This document shows positions 39,501 through 48,127 of a stretch of DNA of 64,000 nt, in pieces (the first letter of the stretch is position 1; every line of letters begins with the position of its first letter). The notes beneath the pieces are model-generated. The model was not told the DNA's origin. It did no database searches and worked only from the letters and a program-made list of their open reading frames with translations. The position numbers and the translations under genes are program-made. Location: assembly GCA_013399305.1 (NCBI GenBank), contig VXAI01000115.1, positions 236,167-300,166 on the forward strand, read 5' to 3'. The stretch is from Rostratula benghalensis. Lineage: Eukaryota; Chordata; Aves; Charadriiformes; Rostratulidae.

Positions 39501-40887
39501 TTAATCAAAAAGACGTCATTCTGTGAGCTCTAGTAAGTTGTTAAATGAATGAAATACCATTTAAATGTTTAACATGGTTAACAAATACTCAAACTCAGCA
39601 AGGTGATGAGCTGAACAAATTTATCAGCAAGAGAGTTTGTCTTACTGGATATGTTTCCCTTGTAAGCTTCTAAGGTGTGTTCCTGCAACTTTGTTCTGTG
39701 TGATGATGGACCATTGAATTAGCTTCATTCAACAACAGCATGCATGAATGATTATGTGTCTTAGCTGGATTAAAAAGTGACTAGCAAACATGCTTCTGAA
39801 AGCATTTTTTAATGATTAATGGCTTTCAAGTTGGAGATACTATTTCTGTGGTTTTTAGGAAAATGTTTTCTCAAGAATTTGTGACCAAGTTTAACAGTTT
39901 ATCAAACTGTTGATAAAGTAAACAATAAGACGATCAAATTAGCAGGCAATAAGGGAGGCAGGAATGTTCTGGCTGTCTTAAATTAAAATACTTCTTGATA
40001 GACTTAGTTCATCTAGGAACAAGACATTTCAGACGGTATCTACAATGTGTGTGTGTATTTTGGTGGGGAAAAAAAAAAAGAAAATTCAAGTAAGAAAGCG
40101 GGTACACTCTAAATCTACTCACTGATTGAGCTGGTCGATTTTCAATGTAGGGATACCCTCACAGAGGGGAAAGTATGAGATGCTGAAGAGATTGGTGGGT
40201 TTGTGGGGTTTTTGTTGTTTTTTTTTTAATTAGAAAAGGGAAGCATAATGAGATAAAAACATTTTTTAGTTAAAAAGGCAGCACACGTAGCAATGATGGT
40301 TTCCCATGTAATAACAAGGAATTAAGGAGAAGCTATTAATTTTTTGATTTGCAAGTCTTTGAATCAAGATTAGTGCTTGTGAAAGACACGATTGACTTCT
40401 GATGCACATGTCCAGCACTACATAAAAATACTTATGTGCGTACATGGGTGTGTAGCCTTAACACGAAGTGTACTTCAGAAGAAACCTGGAAAGCGTGTTC
40501 CTAAGGTGCCTGTGAAAGGATTTAATCTTTGTATTAAACCCAAAGCAAGAACCATTTCAAAATTACTTGAACCTTTTCTGCTTTTGAGAAACAGCCTGGA
40601 CATATATTAAACAGTTTATAAAGCAGGAGTGGCAGATTCATTAAAGGAATGGAATAGGTAGAGGATTATATTTAAGAGCACTGTAAACTGGGAAACATCC
40701 TTAAGGAATGCCAATTGGTCTCTCTTTGTTTTTTTCCAGTGACTTTTCTAATGGCGGAGATGGGATGTTGGCTACAAGTTCCAATGGATCTCAGTACAGT
40801 GGCTCCAGAGTTGAAACACCAGTTTCTTACGTTGGGGATGACGATGACGACGACGACGATTTTAATGAAAATGATGATGACGACTGA
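544..40887 (+). CDS. TFDP1: Transcription factor Dp-1 (E2F dimerization partner 1), complete 11-exon coding region
   Basis: DP-1 heterodimerises with E2F proteins to bind TTTSSCGC sites and control S-phase genes in the nucleus. The joined coding exons are 544-555, 13736-13802, 26897-27000, 31186-31307, 32588-32753, 32952-33095, 35668-35736, 37240-37391, 38147-38313, 38908-38989 and 40740-40887. They give 410 residues, the length I recall for human DP-1. All introns are GT-AG and all phases agree. The winged-helix DNA-binding domain is roughly residues 105-195, with the RRVYD DNA-contact motif at 166-170. It is followed by a helical E2F-dimerisation region (about 198-260), a conserved beta-rich marked-box-like domain and an acidic Asp-rich tail (394-410). 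The start MAKD at 544 is the family start and lies in exon 2. The closest alternative, paralogue TFDP2, is excluded by the N-terminus ([16 protein letters not shown]) and the tail. No breaks were seen. Confidence 0.97.
5967..5990. repeat. Poly-T run
   Basis: Twenty-four consecutive T in TFDP1 intron 2, with no SINE or processed copy attached that I can recognise. Confidence 0.9.
8078..8541 (-). mobile_element. CR1 LINE, 5'-truncated 3' end
   Basis: The block reads inward from a CR1 3' terminus (tcacagaatggtttggattg, then gaagggacc). Further in are antisense traces of the conserved CR1 C-terminal coding region (GLPREVV- and [15 protein letters not shown] stretches). It lies antisense to TFDP1 in intron 2. 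Only the last 460 bases or so of the element are present. Confidence 0.88.
13736..13802 (+). CDS. TFDP1: TFDP1 exon 3 (residues 5-27)
   Basis: Acceptor tttgacag precedes the exon and donor gtaag follows it. It encodes [20 protein letters not shown] then GK, the conserved DP-1 N-terminus, and ends in phase 1 (one base of Gly27). Confidence 0.96.
17318..18000 (+). mobile_element. CR1 LINE fragment (RT C-terminal part to 3' end)
   Basis: The translated sequence shows degraded CR1 ORF2 signatures: [23 protein letters not shown] and [10 protein letters not shown]. These are followed, with frame changes, by [18 protein letters not shown] and then a CR1-like 3' end (gactaggtgattgttgtagg). It is sense to TFDP1 in intron 3. 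It belongs to a different and more diverged subfamily than its neighbour at 18004. Confidence 0.85.
18004..18236 (+). mobile_element. CR1 LINE 3' end directly abutting another CR1
   Basis: It encodes [20 protein letters not shown] followed by [17 protein letters not shown], then the CR1 3' end finishing in gtctgtgattctta. It is 5'-truncated to about 230 bases and belongs to the same subfamily as the copies at 29345 and 42768. It sits right at the 3' tail of the older fragment. Confidence 0.87.
22774..22806. repeat. T-rich (T/C) low-complexity run
   Basis: A run of T interrupted by single C bases in TFDP1 intron 3. Confidence 0.9.
23712..24245 (-). mobile_element. Old, diverged CR1 LINE 3' end
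   Basis: In antisense orientation the block follows the order of a CR1 3' end: a ggccatctgatctaacc start, then a stretch like the CR1 'tcagcttcaaagt' segment, then tctcattgtgaatttttttcc (antisense of KKNFFTMRV-type coding). Next come gttgcctcttttcctttgctgtcc, atatgctccagtaccc and gcagcccaggatgcagttagc. It is highly diverged with small gaps. Recognised by pattern only. Confidence 0.68.
25669..25730. repeat. 31-base perfect-spaced tandem duplication
   Basis: Units 25669-25699 and 25700-25730 are identical except for one T/C difference (aagctgctg versus aagccgctg). Confidence 0.95.
26897..27000 (+). CDS. TFDP1: TFDP1 exon 4 (residues 27-61)
   Basis: Acceptor tgttttag precedes the exon and donor gtaagg follows it. 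Entering in phase 1 gives [20 protein letters not shown] and then a segment ending in NVNIAQQV, the DP-1 N-terminal region. It ends in phase 0. Confidence 0.97.
27001..31185 (+). other. TFDP1: TFDP1 intron 4
   Basis: It holds the young CR1 copy at 29345-30580. The rest is unremarkable AT-rich sequence. Confidence 0.8.
29345..30580 (+). mobile_element. Young CR1 LINE, 5'-truncated, reverse transcriptase nearly open
   Basis: Coding starts with [20 protein letters not shown], then the RT motif block ([17 protein letters not shown]), the thumb region and [35 protein letters not shown] and [20 protein letters not shown]. It ends in attctatgattctgtg at the 3' terminus. The FADD catalytic box is intact. 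There is one frameshift near 29900 and another near 30280. It is sense to TFDP1, inside intron 4 about 600 bases before exon 5. It is non-autonomous because the 5' half of the RT ORF and all of ORF1 are absent. Confidence 0.93.
31186..31307 (+). CDS. TFDP1: TFDP1 exon 5 (residues 62-102)
   Basis: Acceptor tactgtag precedes the exon and donor gtgagc follows it. It encodes [20 protein letters not shown] and onward to SPWSA, a Pro/Ser/Thr-rich linker before the DNA-binding domain, with several SP/TP dipeptides. It ends in phase 2. Confidence 0.97.
31308..32587 (+). other. TFDP1: TFDP1 intron 5
   Basis: AT-rich intron between exons 5 and 6. I recognise no repeat or gene in it. Confidence 0.8.
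32588..32753 (+). CDS. TFDP1: TFDP1 exon 6 (residues 102-157; basic region and start of winged helix)
   Basis: Acceptor atatttag precedes the exon and donor gtaagt follows it. It encodes [20 protein letters not shown] (a basic, possible nuclear-localisation segment), then [20 protein letters not shown] and the end [13 protein letters not shown]. It ends in phase 0. Confidence 0.97.
32952..33095 (+). CDS. TFDP1: TFDP1 exon 7 (residues 158-205; recognition helix with RRVYD)
   Basis: The exon encodes [20 protein letters not shown] followed by [20 protein letters not shown] and AQECQNLE. It carries the RRXYD DNA-contact motif and the DEF-box region shared by DP and E2F proteins. The acceptor is a tandem cagcag (32946-32951). 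Use of the first AG would insert one in-frame glutamine. Donor gtatgt is at 33096. Confidence 0.97.
33096..35667 (+). other. TFDP1: TFDP1 intron 7
   Basis: The downstream half is occupied by an ancient CR1/L3-like remnant (about 34560-35545). The first 1.4 kb shows nothing recognisable. Confidence 0.75.
34560..35545 (-). mobile_element. Ancient CR1/L3-like LINE remnant
   Basis: Read antisense, the segment preserves the order of phrases typical of old amniote CR1 RT sequence. Examples are tgtcaccttgctgttcatcc, ctaccattttctttcctatc and ttctttgaggcataacttctg. These correspond to the region around and upstream of the RT catalytic motifs. No frame is open. Identification is from pattern memory, not alignment, and the boundaries are approximate. 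Confidence 0.6.
35668..35736 (+). CDS. TFDP1: TFDP1 exon 8 (residues 206-228; coiled-coil start)
   Basis: Acceptor gttttaag precedes the exon and donor gtacag follows it. It encodes [20 protein letters not shown] then ILQ, a charged heptad-type helix that pairs with E2F. Phase 0 at both ends. Confidence 0.97.
35737..37239 (+). other. TFDP1: TFDP1 intron 8
   Basis: It contains a short CR1 3' end at 36262-36470. Otherwise it is unremarkable. Confidence 0.75.
36262..36470 (+). mobile_element. CR1 LINE 3' end (about 210 bases)
   Basis: It begins near ttaggaagaaattcttgcct, with traces of [25 protein letters not shown] coding (gcactggaacaggttgccca). It runs through the CR1 3' tail to accattctgtgatt. 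It is sense to TFDP1, in intron 8. Confidence 0.9.
37240..37391 (+). CDS. TFDP1: TFDP1 exon 9 (residues 229-279)
   Basis: Acceptor tttcttag precedes the exon and donor gtgagt follows it. It encodes [20 protein letters not shown] and a segment ending in [10 protein letters not shown]. This is the end of the coiled coil and the first strands of the dimerisation domain. It ends in phase 2. Confidence 0.97.
38147..38313 (+). CDS. TFDP1: TFDP1 exon 10 (residues 279-335)
   Basis: Acceptor cctctccag precedes the exon and donor gttag follows it. It encodes [20 protein letters not shown] through [14 protein letters not shown], the conserved C-terminal dimerisation domain, and ends in phase 1. Confidence 0.97.
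38908..38989 (+). CDS. TFDP1: TFDP1 exon 11 (residues 335-362)
   Basis: Acceptor ttttgcag precedes the exon and donor gtgag follows it. It encodes [20 protein letters not shown] then NGTRFSA. This Ser/Thr-rich stretch is the part of the protein that differs most from the human sequence I remember. Confidence 0.96.
40740..40887 (+). CDS. TFDP1: TFDP1 exon 12 (residues 362-410 and stop; acidic tail)
   Basis: Acceptor tttttccag precedes the exon. It encodes [20 protein letters not shown], then [13 protein letters not shown] and an Asp-rich tail (eight Asp in a row, FNEN, then four Asp). TGA is at 40885-40887. The tail is written almost purely in GAT/GAC codons. Confidence 0.97.
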
Positions 40888-42085
40888 TGCCCTTTGCTTG
40901 TAGACTATTTTTTGTTAAAATTCAGCAAGCTTCAGGAATAAATTGTTCTAGGGAGAAGTTTCTCAAATTACTTTGCCCCATCCCTCAAGGAGAATATTGG
41001 TAAGCAGTTCTGAGTTTAGAAATTGCACCTCTGATAAGCAAACAAGGATTGTTTTATGTAGGATATTTTTAAATGTGGTGTGGATGTGTGTTTTTGATAC
41101 CAGTGTGTTAATGCAGAGCCTTTATTTACTCTTGTTTTAGGGGTTTTTGGTTTGTTGGTTGTTTTTGTTTGGTTGTTTCTTTTTTTTTTTACTTGAAGGA
41201 AAATGGATTTTGCCCCAGATGTTCTTGCGAAGTTTGCTAAAGAAAATGTAGACACATCATTGAGAAATAAAATGCTATCCTTCTGTGGAAAATGAATACA
41301 CTGAATGGCAATTTATTTGGAGTGTATTTTGATTATGCCACTTTTTGAGGGATAGTGAGCTAATGTAGTAGTGTTTTTTGTTAATCACGCAGTGTCCAAA
41401 GAACCAAACAAGAAAGATACGTCCTACTTTTTTACATGTTAAATTCCAGAAATGTTGTTGTGAACCTATTTTCCCTTAAATTATATCTAACATTATGATT
41501 CCATCAAGTTTATATACTTTTCACTGTATGTTGGGACATAAGAATTACAAAGTTTTTGGCAAATGTTTACTGCCAGTTGGTGCAGCTATATAAAATGTCT
41601 TGAAGGTTTGGAATGATTTATTGCTTATGGTAAAATTTGCCTGATTTCTTACAGGCAGACTTTGGAAACTTTTTATTATATAGTTGTTTACATACTTATA
41701 AGTCTATCATATAAAGACATGTACTGAAACAAATGTTTGTATTTGTTTCATAAGCATCTTCCTGTAATCTATTATAAAGTTGAAATTAAATATAGAGAAT
41801 GTTTTAAGTTTTTTAACTCAAAATTTGTCAATCATTTTTAATAGTTCATTTTTATAAAAGGAATTTCAGGGCAGGTGGTAGTCTTTTTAAATTTATTCAC
41901 AAACAATTAACTGCACAAATACTGTCAGCTGCCTATTCTAAGACAGTAGTCTTTTTATTGAAACACAAATAAACTTTTCTGTAATATTTTATGGAATATA
42001 AAGAGACTATAATTGTTTGACTTGTTTAACCTTGGCACTGTTAGTTTTTATTAATAAAACGCGCATGGGCATTTTTAACAAGCTC
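40888..42085 (+). other. TFDP1: TFDP1 3' UTR with several polyadenylation signals
   Basis: AATAAA occurs on the + strand at 40937, 41266, 41968 and 42053. The last is followed about 20-35 bases later by a GT/T-rich stretch, the usual layout of a cleavage site, so the longest transcript probably ends near 42075-42085. The earlier copies could give shorter 3' UTRs. Usage is inferred. Confidence 0.65.
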
Positions 42086-42767
42086 TGTGGTTTTTCTAAT
42101 TTTAGGGTTATTTTAGAGCATTTCATTTCTTCTCGCCACAAGACCAAGTGTTAACTGTCTCAGGATACTGCCTCTACACTACAGAGGGCCCAGATTTTTT
42201 GCTGCGATTTAGTAATTTGTCCTTATAGCTCTTGGTAATTTACTATGCAAAATGCTGTACCTTACCCTGTGTACTCTCTTCTTCCGTGTCACCTTATTTC
42301 AGTCACATTGCCCCCCAGTGTGTCAGGCTGGTCTTAGTACTCCAATCCAGCTTCTCTGTTTAAAACCCCATGCTTACTGTCCTAACTTTTAATCTTGGAT
42401 TCCTCATTCCTGGCTTGCCATCATACATTCCCATGTCCTCAAAAGAGGTCTTCATTTACTTTCCATATACTTCCACCTTAAACCTTTCTGTTAGATGACC
42501 TCTTCTGCTCTCGCCCTAAAGTGTAGGTTACTGAGCTGGCTCGGACACTCTGCAGGCTGTTACCAGAGTCAGGATATGTTGCTTCCACAAACTCCAGGGA
42601 GTTGCTGCAAAGACAATTTACAGTTTTAATTACTGCTCTCTCTGTGGTAATGGCTCCTGGATGCACTTAAACCCTGTGGTAAATATGAAATGTTACATTG
42701 TTTTTTTCCTTCTGTGGTAAGGGGATGTGGGTGTATACTACAGAGCAGTTGATAGGCAACTAATTTC

Positions 42768-44036
42768 TAATTCACAGAATCACAGACTATCAGGGATTGG
42801 AAGGGACCTTGAAAGATCACCCAGTCCAATCCCCCCGCCAGAGCAGGAACACCTAGATCAGGTCACACAGGAATGCATCCAGGCGGGTTTTGAATGTCTC
42901 CAGAGAAGGAGACTCCACCACCTCTCTGGGCAGCCCGTTCCAGTGTTCTGTCACCCTCACTGTGAAGAAGTTTCTCCTCATATTTAAATGGAACCTCCTG
43001 TGTTCCAGCTTGCACCCATTGCCCCTTGTCCTACCATTGGCTGTCACTGAGAAGAGCCTGGCTCCGTCCTCCTGACACTCACCCTTTACATATTTATAAA
43101 CATTAATGAGGTCACCCCTCAGTCTCCTCCAGGCTAAAGAGACCCAGCTCCCTCAGCCTTTCCTCATATGGGAGATGCTCCACTCCCCTAATCATCTTTG
43201 TGGCTCTGCGCTGGACTCCAATTCTCCTAGCTTTGCATCATCAGCAAACTTGATGACAGCGTGCTCTATTCCCTCATCCAAGTCATTGATGGATATATTA
43301 AGTAGTACTGGTTCCAGTAATGATCCTTGAGGGACTCCACTACATACAGGCCTCCAACTGGACTGCAATCCATTAACCACAACTCTCTGGCTTCTTTCCT
43401 TCAGGCAGTTCACAATCCACCTCACTACCCGATTGTCCAGGCCACACTTCCTCAGTTTAGCTGTGAGGATACTGTGGGAGACGGTGTCAAGTGCTTTACT
43501 GAAGTCAAGATAGACCACATCCACTGCTTTACCATCATCTATCCACCTGGTTATGTCTTCATAAAAGGCTATCAGGTTGGTCAAGCATGACTTCCCCTTG
43601 GTGAAGCTATGCTGACTGCCTCTAATGACCCTCTTATCCTTGATATGCCTAGAGACAGTGCCAAGGATAAGTCGTTGCGTCACTTTGCCAGGGGTGGAGG
43701 TGAGGCTGATGGGTCTGTAGTTACCCGGGTCCTCCTTCCTGCCCTTTTTGAAGACTGGAGTAAAATTTGCTTTCCTCCAGTCCTCAGGCACCTCTCCTGT
43801 TCCCCATGACTTAACCAAAGATGACAGAGAGTGGCCTAGCAAAGCCTTCCACCAGTGCCCTCAGCGCCTGCGGGTGCATCCCGTCAGCACCCATGGATTT
43901 ACAGATGTCTATAGATTGCTTAATTGGTCCTTAACCCAGTCCTCATCAACCAAGGCAAACTCCTACTTTATCCTGACTTCCTCTGGGGCCTCAGGGGTAT
44001 GGGTCTCCTCAGGACAGCCTCTGGAAGTATAGACAG
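42768..44036 (-). mobile_element. Young CR1 LINE with internal deletion
   Basis: Translated on the - strand it shows the RT start ([20 protein letters not shown], then [10 protein letters not shown]), [48 protein letters not shown] and FADDAKLGE. It then jumps straight to the distal AEPQRHKDD-type region and the CR1 3' end at 42768. About 410 bases present in the 29345 copy are missing at around 43215. It is antisense to TFDP1 and begins about 700 bases beyond its 3' end. The 5' boundary may extend to about 44100. Confidence 0.92.
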
Positions 44037-44599
44037 AGACAAAATAAAAATAGTTGTATAAAGCCTTCTTGTAATATCAGCGAACGAAGCAAATTACTTA
44101 ATTTTATGGGCCTTGGAAAACAATTTGGGGGGGTATGAATTGAATGCTTTGCTTCTCACCGAAGATGTCATTCTTTGTAGTGCTAAAGCTAGAGGTGAGG
44201 TTCTTGTCCCAGTTGAGACAGCTGATTCAAATTATCTTTGCTGTTGAAAGGCAGCTTTATCTGCAGAATCCAACAGTAGTTATCAAGGAACTTCTGAGAT
44301 GCTTCCAGGTTTCCCTTACATTCTAGATCTCCAGTGTATGGTCTGAGATTTACCTGCAGAGAGTGAGTACAGAGATGGTAGGTAAGGAAACTGAAAGCAT
44401 CTGACTTTTCTTTTGGTTCTTACCAGTGGAATAGACCTCCAATGAGACATGGTCAAGATGGGAGTGAAAGTGTGGCAAAAAGTACATTTCACAAGGCATT
44501 AATTTCCTTCCATTTGCTGATGAATCTCTGAGAGGGAATTAGAGAGTTTAAGCAAGCAGTATTGGAGTGGTTTGGGGAAGTGAATCTATATTATATTTA

Positions 44600-44662
44600 C
44601 GATTGGAATTGATGATCTTAAAGGTCTTTTCCAACATAAATGATTCTATGATTCTGTGTTGC
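44600..44662 (+). mobile_element. CR1 LINE 3' tail fragment
   Basis: Only the terminal piece is present: ttggaattgatgatcttaaa, ggtcttttccaacataaatg, then the CR1-type octamer repeat attctatgattctgtg. Confidence 0.8.
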
Positions 44663-44739
44663 CTTTGTTGCAGGAGAGCTTTCTAGTGACAGCAACAATC
44701 GATAACAAGAGACAGTCTATTGACTTTTTAATTACTTGC

Positions 44740-45330
44740 TAGATTTCAGGCAGTTTTCTCTTCATAGTGGAGGGGGGCAGGTGGAGGGGAAAAAGACTGA
44801 TGGGGTGGGAGAAATGAAGAAAGGGAGGCTTTAAAGAAGTATTAGGAGGAGGGAAGTAGAAAAGAAAGAACAGACTGAAATTTAGGGTCTCTGCAGAGAA
44901 GAAAGTGTAAATTGGAAATAAGTAATGAGAAAACAAAAGGAGGCTAGCTAAAAAATATAAAAAGACTGCTAGTAGAAACTTCATTTGAAAAAAAAAAAAA
45001 AGGCAGAGAACTGCATAGAATTTATGTAGTAATGTCAGGCCTGGTATGAAAAGAACTGCCAAGTGGGAGATAACTTTCAGCTGTATGGTTCTGATCTCTA
45101 AAAAGGGTGGTTCCACATGTACAGATGGAAAAGGAAGATTAAAAGCAGGAACAGAATGTAAGAGGAAATCATGGACAGGAAATTGTTAAGAAAATCTGTG
45201 GAAGTGGAAAATACTGCAAGGGGATACAAACTAGAATTCAGTTTAGGAAAGATGAAATAACGGTGAAGGTAATGAGAATGGTAATAAGGGCTCGGCTTGG
45301 GGGAAAGATGTGACAGGAAGGGAAGCACTG
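44740..45330. repeat. Purine-rich (G+A on + strand) low-complexity stretch
   Basis: For about 590 bases the + strand is dominated by A and G (for example gtggaggggaaaaagactga). Long pyrimidine-only-like open frames appear on the - strand as a consequence. No gene resemblance. Confidence 0.6.
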
Positions 45331-46179
45331 TTACACCTTTAATTTGTCAGCACATTTCTGTGATCTGAAGAAGAGGAAATGATGTGAAATATGTATTTAT
45401 ATCTCTGAAATGGGCTTGCAGATAAATCCTGAGCACAGTGCACATCTGTTTTTCTGAGGTGGTACTGAGCTTTGAAACTATTTTGACATGTATAATAAGT
45501 AGAATTTCTTGAATTGTTTGTTTCAAAAGTAAACTGTTTTGCTTGTCTTAACAAAAGCAATTATGAGTTTGGAAACTTGGTGGTTTTTTCACTCTTCCTC
45601 CAATAAAAGGCAGCTTTTGCAGAGAAGAAAAGATAAATGGGACTGATTAGGGTATGAAATTGTTCATGGAAGGAGGTAACCATCACAAGATAAATTCTCT
45701 TCATTTCTTTATCAGTGAATACACAGGTGGTAAAATCTTCACGTTAACAGGAAATCTGAAAATCTGATATAAAAAAGGTGAAAAAGCGCGCCTTGTTGTA
45801 ATGCTATGGAAATTATCATCATTGGAAAGGAAAGTATTTACAGTTTTCCCCAGATAGTTCATTATTTCCTGTAGGGGTTTCCTTTCTCTTGTCTGCTATG
45901 AAAAGAACAGTAGGCTGTATAGCTTGATTGAATTAACCATTTTCAGCCCTTCCCAGGTCTCTCTGCTTCCAGATGCAAATATTATTACACATGTTTTATT
46001 GTTAAAGCTTTGCTATACCTTAATTGTCATTCATCTATCAGGAAAAGCAAAGGCAAGCCAGCACAATGAGAGCAGCAACTTTTAATGTCATTGTTTCCTA
46101 AATCTGAGGCATAAGATTTTTCCGAGGTTTTTCTTGGTCTCTGATTCCTCCTTTTGAGCTTCCATGGATTGTGGAGGGT

Positions 46180-46540
46180 TACCAAGGTGCTGGAGCAGTT
46201 GCTGTGTGAGGAGAGAGGCTTGTTCAGCCTGAAGAAGAGGTGGCCTCGAAAAACCTAATGGCAGCCTTCCAGTACTGCGAGAAGGTTCTGGCAAAGATGG
46301 AGTCAGTCCACAGTGGTGCATGGTGGGAGGACGAGACAGCACACACAAGCTGAAACAAGGGTGTTTCCAACTTAGGGTGGTCAAGCTGTGGAACAGGTTG
46401 GCCTAAAAGTTTTCAAGACTAGACAGGATAAAAGCTCTGAGTGTTGTAGCGTCTGGCCTCATGACTCACCATGCTTTGAGAGGGTTTGCACTAAAGGTGC
46501 CCTGAGGTGCCTTTCAGCCTGAAATACCATATGGATCCCG
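46180..46540 (+). mobile_element. Diverged CR1 LINE 3' portion
   Basis: It shows a decayed CR1 C-terminal coding pattern (aggcttgttcagcctgaaga, AAFQYCEKVL-like, then gggtggtcaagctgtggaac) and a tail resembling the end of CR1 (gtgcctttcagcctgaaata). It is older than the copies at 29345 and 42768. Boundaries are approximate. Confidence 0.7.
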
Positions 46541-47850
46541 TAAGAGAGAGGAAAAGAAAACACATTGAAAACCACCGTATAGCAGTATCATGAACAGACT
46601 AGCAAGTTGGCCATCTGGCTTGCCTGTGTACCGAAGGCTCAGCAGAAAAAGAATTGAAGCTCAGCTCATCTTCAGAAGCCTTCAAAAGTTAACAAACTAC
46701 GGTGGAAAAGATAGTTAGATGAGTGGAAAGAAGACTCTCTCCCTGTAACGTGAGATTTCTAAGAAGCAGGAGTACAGCTGATGCTGAGAGCACAACTAAG
46801 AAGGGCAACATCTGACATGCATCCTTAAGTAGTTTCCTCCTTCCAGCATTTGGTTACACTGGTAATTCTCATCTGGCATGATGGTGTTTGTCACCTTTCT
46901 GCATCTGCCTTTCACTCAGTTGGAGCGCTGCTGTCCCCAGAGAGATGTTTGAAGTATGTCAGCATTAACAAGTGAGACATTAACCAGAGGAAGTCGTGAT
47001 TATTGATTCACAGCTTTGCTGTGATAAAGGCCAAGTGTCCTGGTGTAGCAGAGAATAAAGGGGAGACACTGGTGTTAATCGAAAATCAGCCACGTAATAT
47101 CTTCACAAGTGCTTCTCTTCACTCTGCTATGACTTCTTGTTTGTCAAAGTTTTTGGATGCTCTGAACAGGATGAAATCCAAACTTAAGCTTAAAGATTTG
47201 ATCTTTTAACATGCCACTGTGTACACATTGTCGTACATCACTGTAAATACTAGAATAATACCAGCCCTAACCTATTGGGAGGACTGGTCAGAGCAGAATG
47301 GAAAGTTTCTGCATTGTAGCATGTTAAGACAGCAAAGTTGCAGTCTTTGGGCAAAGTTTGGTTTTCTTTTATCATGCAAACTTGAGAGAATTCATTAAAA
47401 ATAAAGCCAGATGTTAAGCACATACTTGAAACTTAACTCTGTTAAAACAGTCACTCTGCTTGGCAGAGTGGATCTCCACATTTCTGATGCTGATTTCTAA
47501 TGAACCTTGAAATAATGAGGAAGTTTTTACAGACTAAAATAATGCTAGAGTGCCATTTTTCAAAGTCACGTGAGGAAGTCCTGTGCCAGTGTGGTCCAGA
47601 CAGCCGGAGATCAGCCCTGCACCTCATATTAGCCGTTTCCTTCAATAATTTTTCTAAAAGAAAATTAAAAGCCTGGAAGGTTAATTATTAATAACATAGT
47701 ACAGGGTTATCAAATGAATATGGGAGGAGATTGCAACTTTCTAGCTGACTAAAGGAACAGTTCAGCATCTTTGAGCCTTTTCTTTTTCATTGCCTTCTGG
47801 TTTTATATACATATTTCACAATATCAACAGTTTGTATGTTAAAGACTTAC

Positions 47851-47907
47851 GTTTACTGCTGAAACAAAAGCAGTTTTTGTTTACTGCTGAAGCAAAAGTA
47901 GCTTCTG
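47851..47907. repeat. Imperfect tandem duplication, about 29-base unit
   Basis: gtttactgctgaaacaaaag at 47851 is repeated as tttactgctgaagcaaaag at 47880, with a few substitutions. Confidence 0.85.
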
Positions 47908-48065
47908 TGACATTATCACTGACTGAATAGCTGCGTCAAGGAAGATTGTACTTCTATTTTACCTTTTCTTTAACAATCTAGATGAAAATGAAAAGATACA
48001 ATTGCTTGCCAAGCATGGCACGTCCAAAAATGTGGTTAATCTACCTGACTTTGGAAGAAAGAACT

Positions 48066-48127
48066 GTCCTGTGGCAGGGGGTTGGAATTAGGTGATCTTT
48101 AAGGCCCTTCCAATTCTAGCCATTTGA
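48066..48127 (+). mobile_element. CR1 LINE 3' tail fragment
   Basis: tgtggcagggggttggaatt followed by aggtgatctttaaggccctt and ccaattctagccatttgatg is the terminal piece of a CR1 element. Confidence 0.8.

Larger units (their letters stand above)
37392..40739 (+). other. TFDP1: TFDP1 introns 9-11 (37392-38146, 38314-38907, 38990-40739)
   Basis: These three AT-rich introns are separated by coding exons 10 (38147-38313) and 11 (38908-38989). I see no repeats beyond short A/T runs. Confidence 0.75.

Noticed and set aside
44739..45116. 125-codon Pro/Phe/Leu-rich frame on the - strand
   Set aside because: An artefact of the purine-rich + strand: pyrimidine-only codons rarely make stops.
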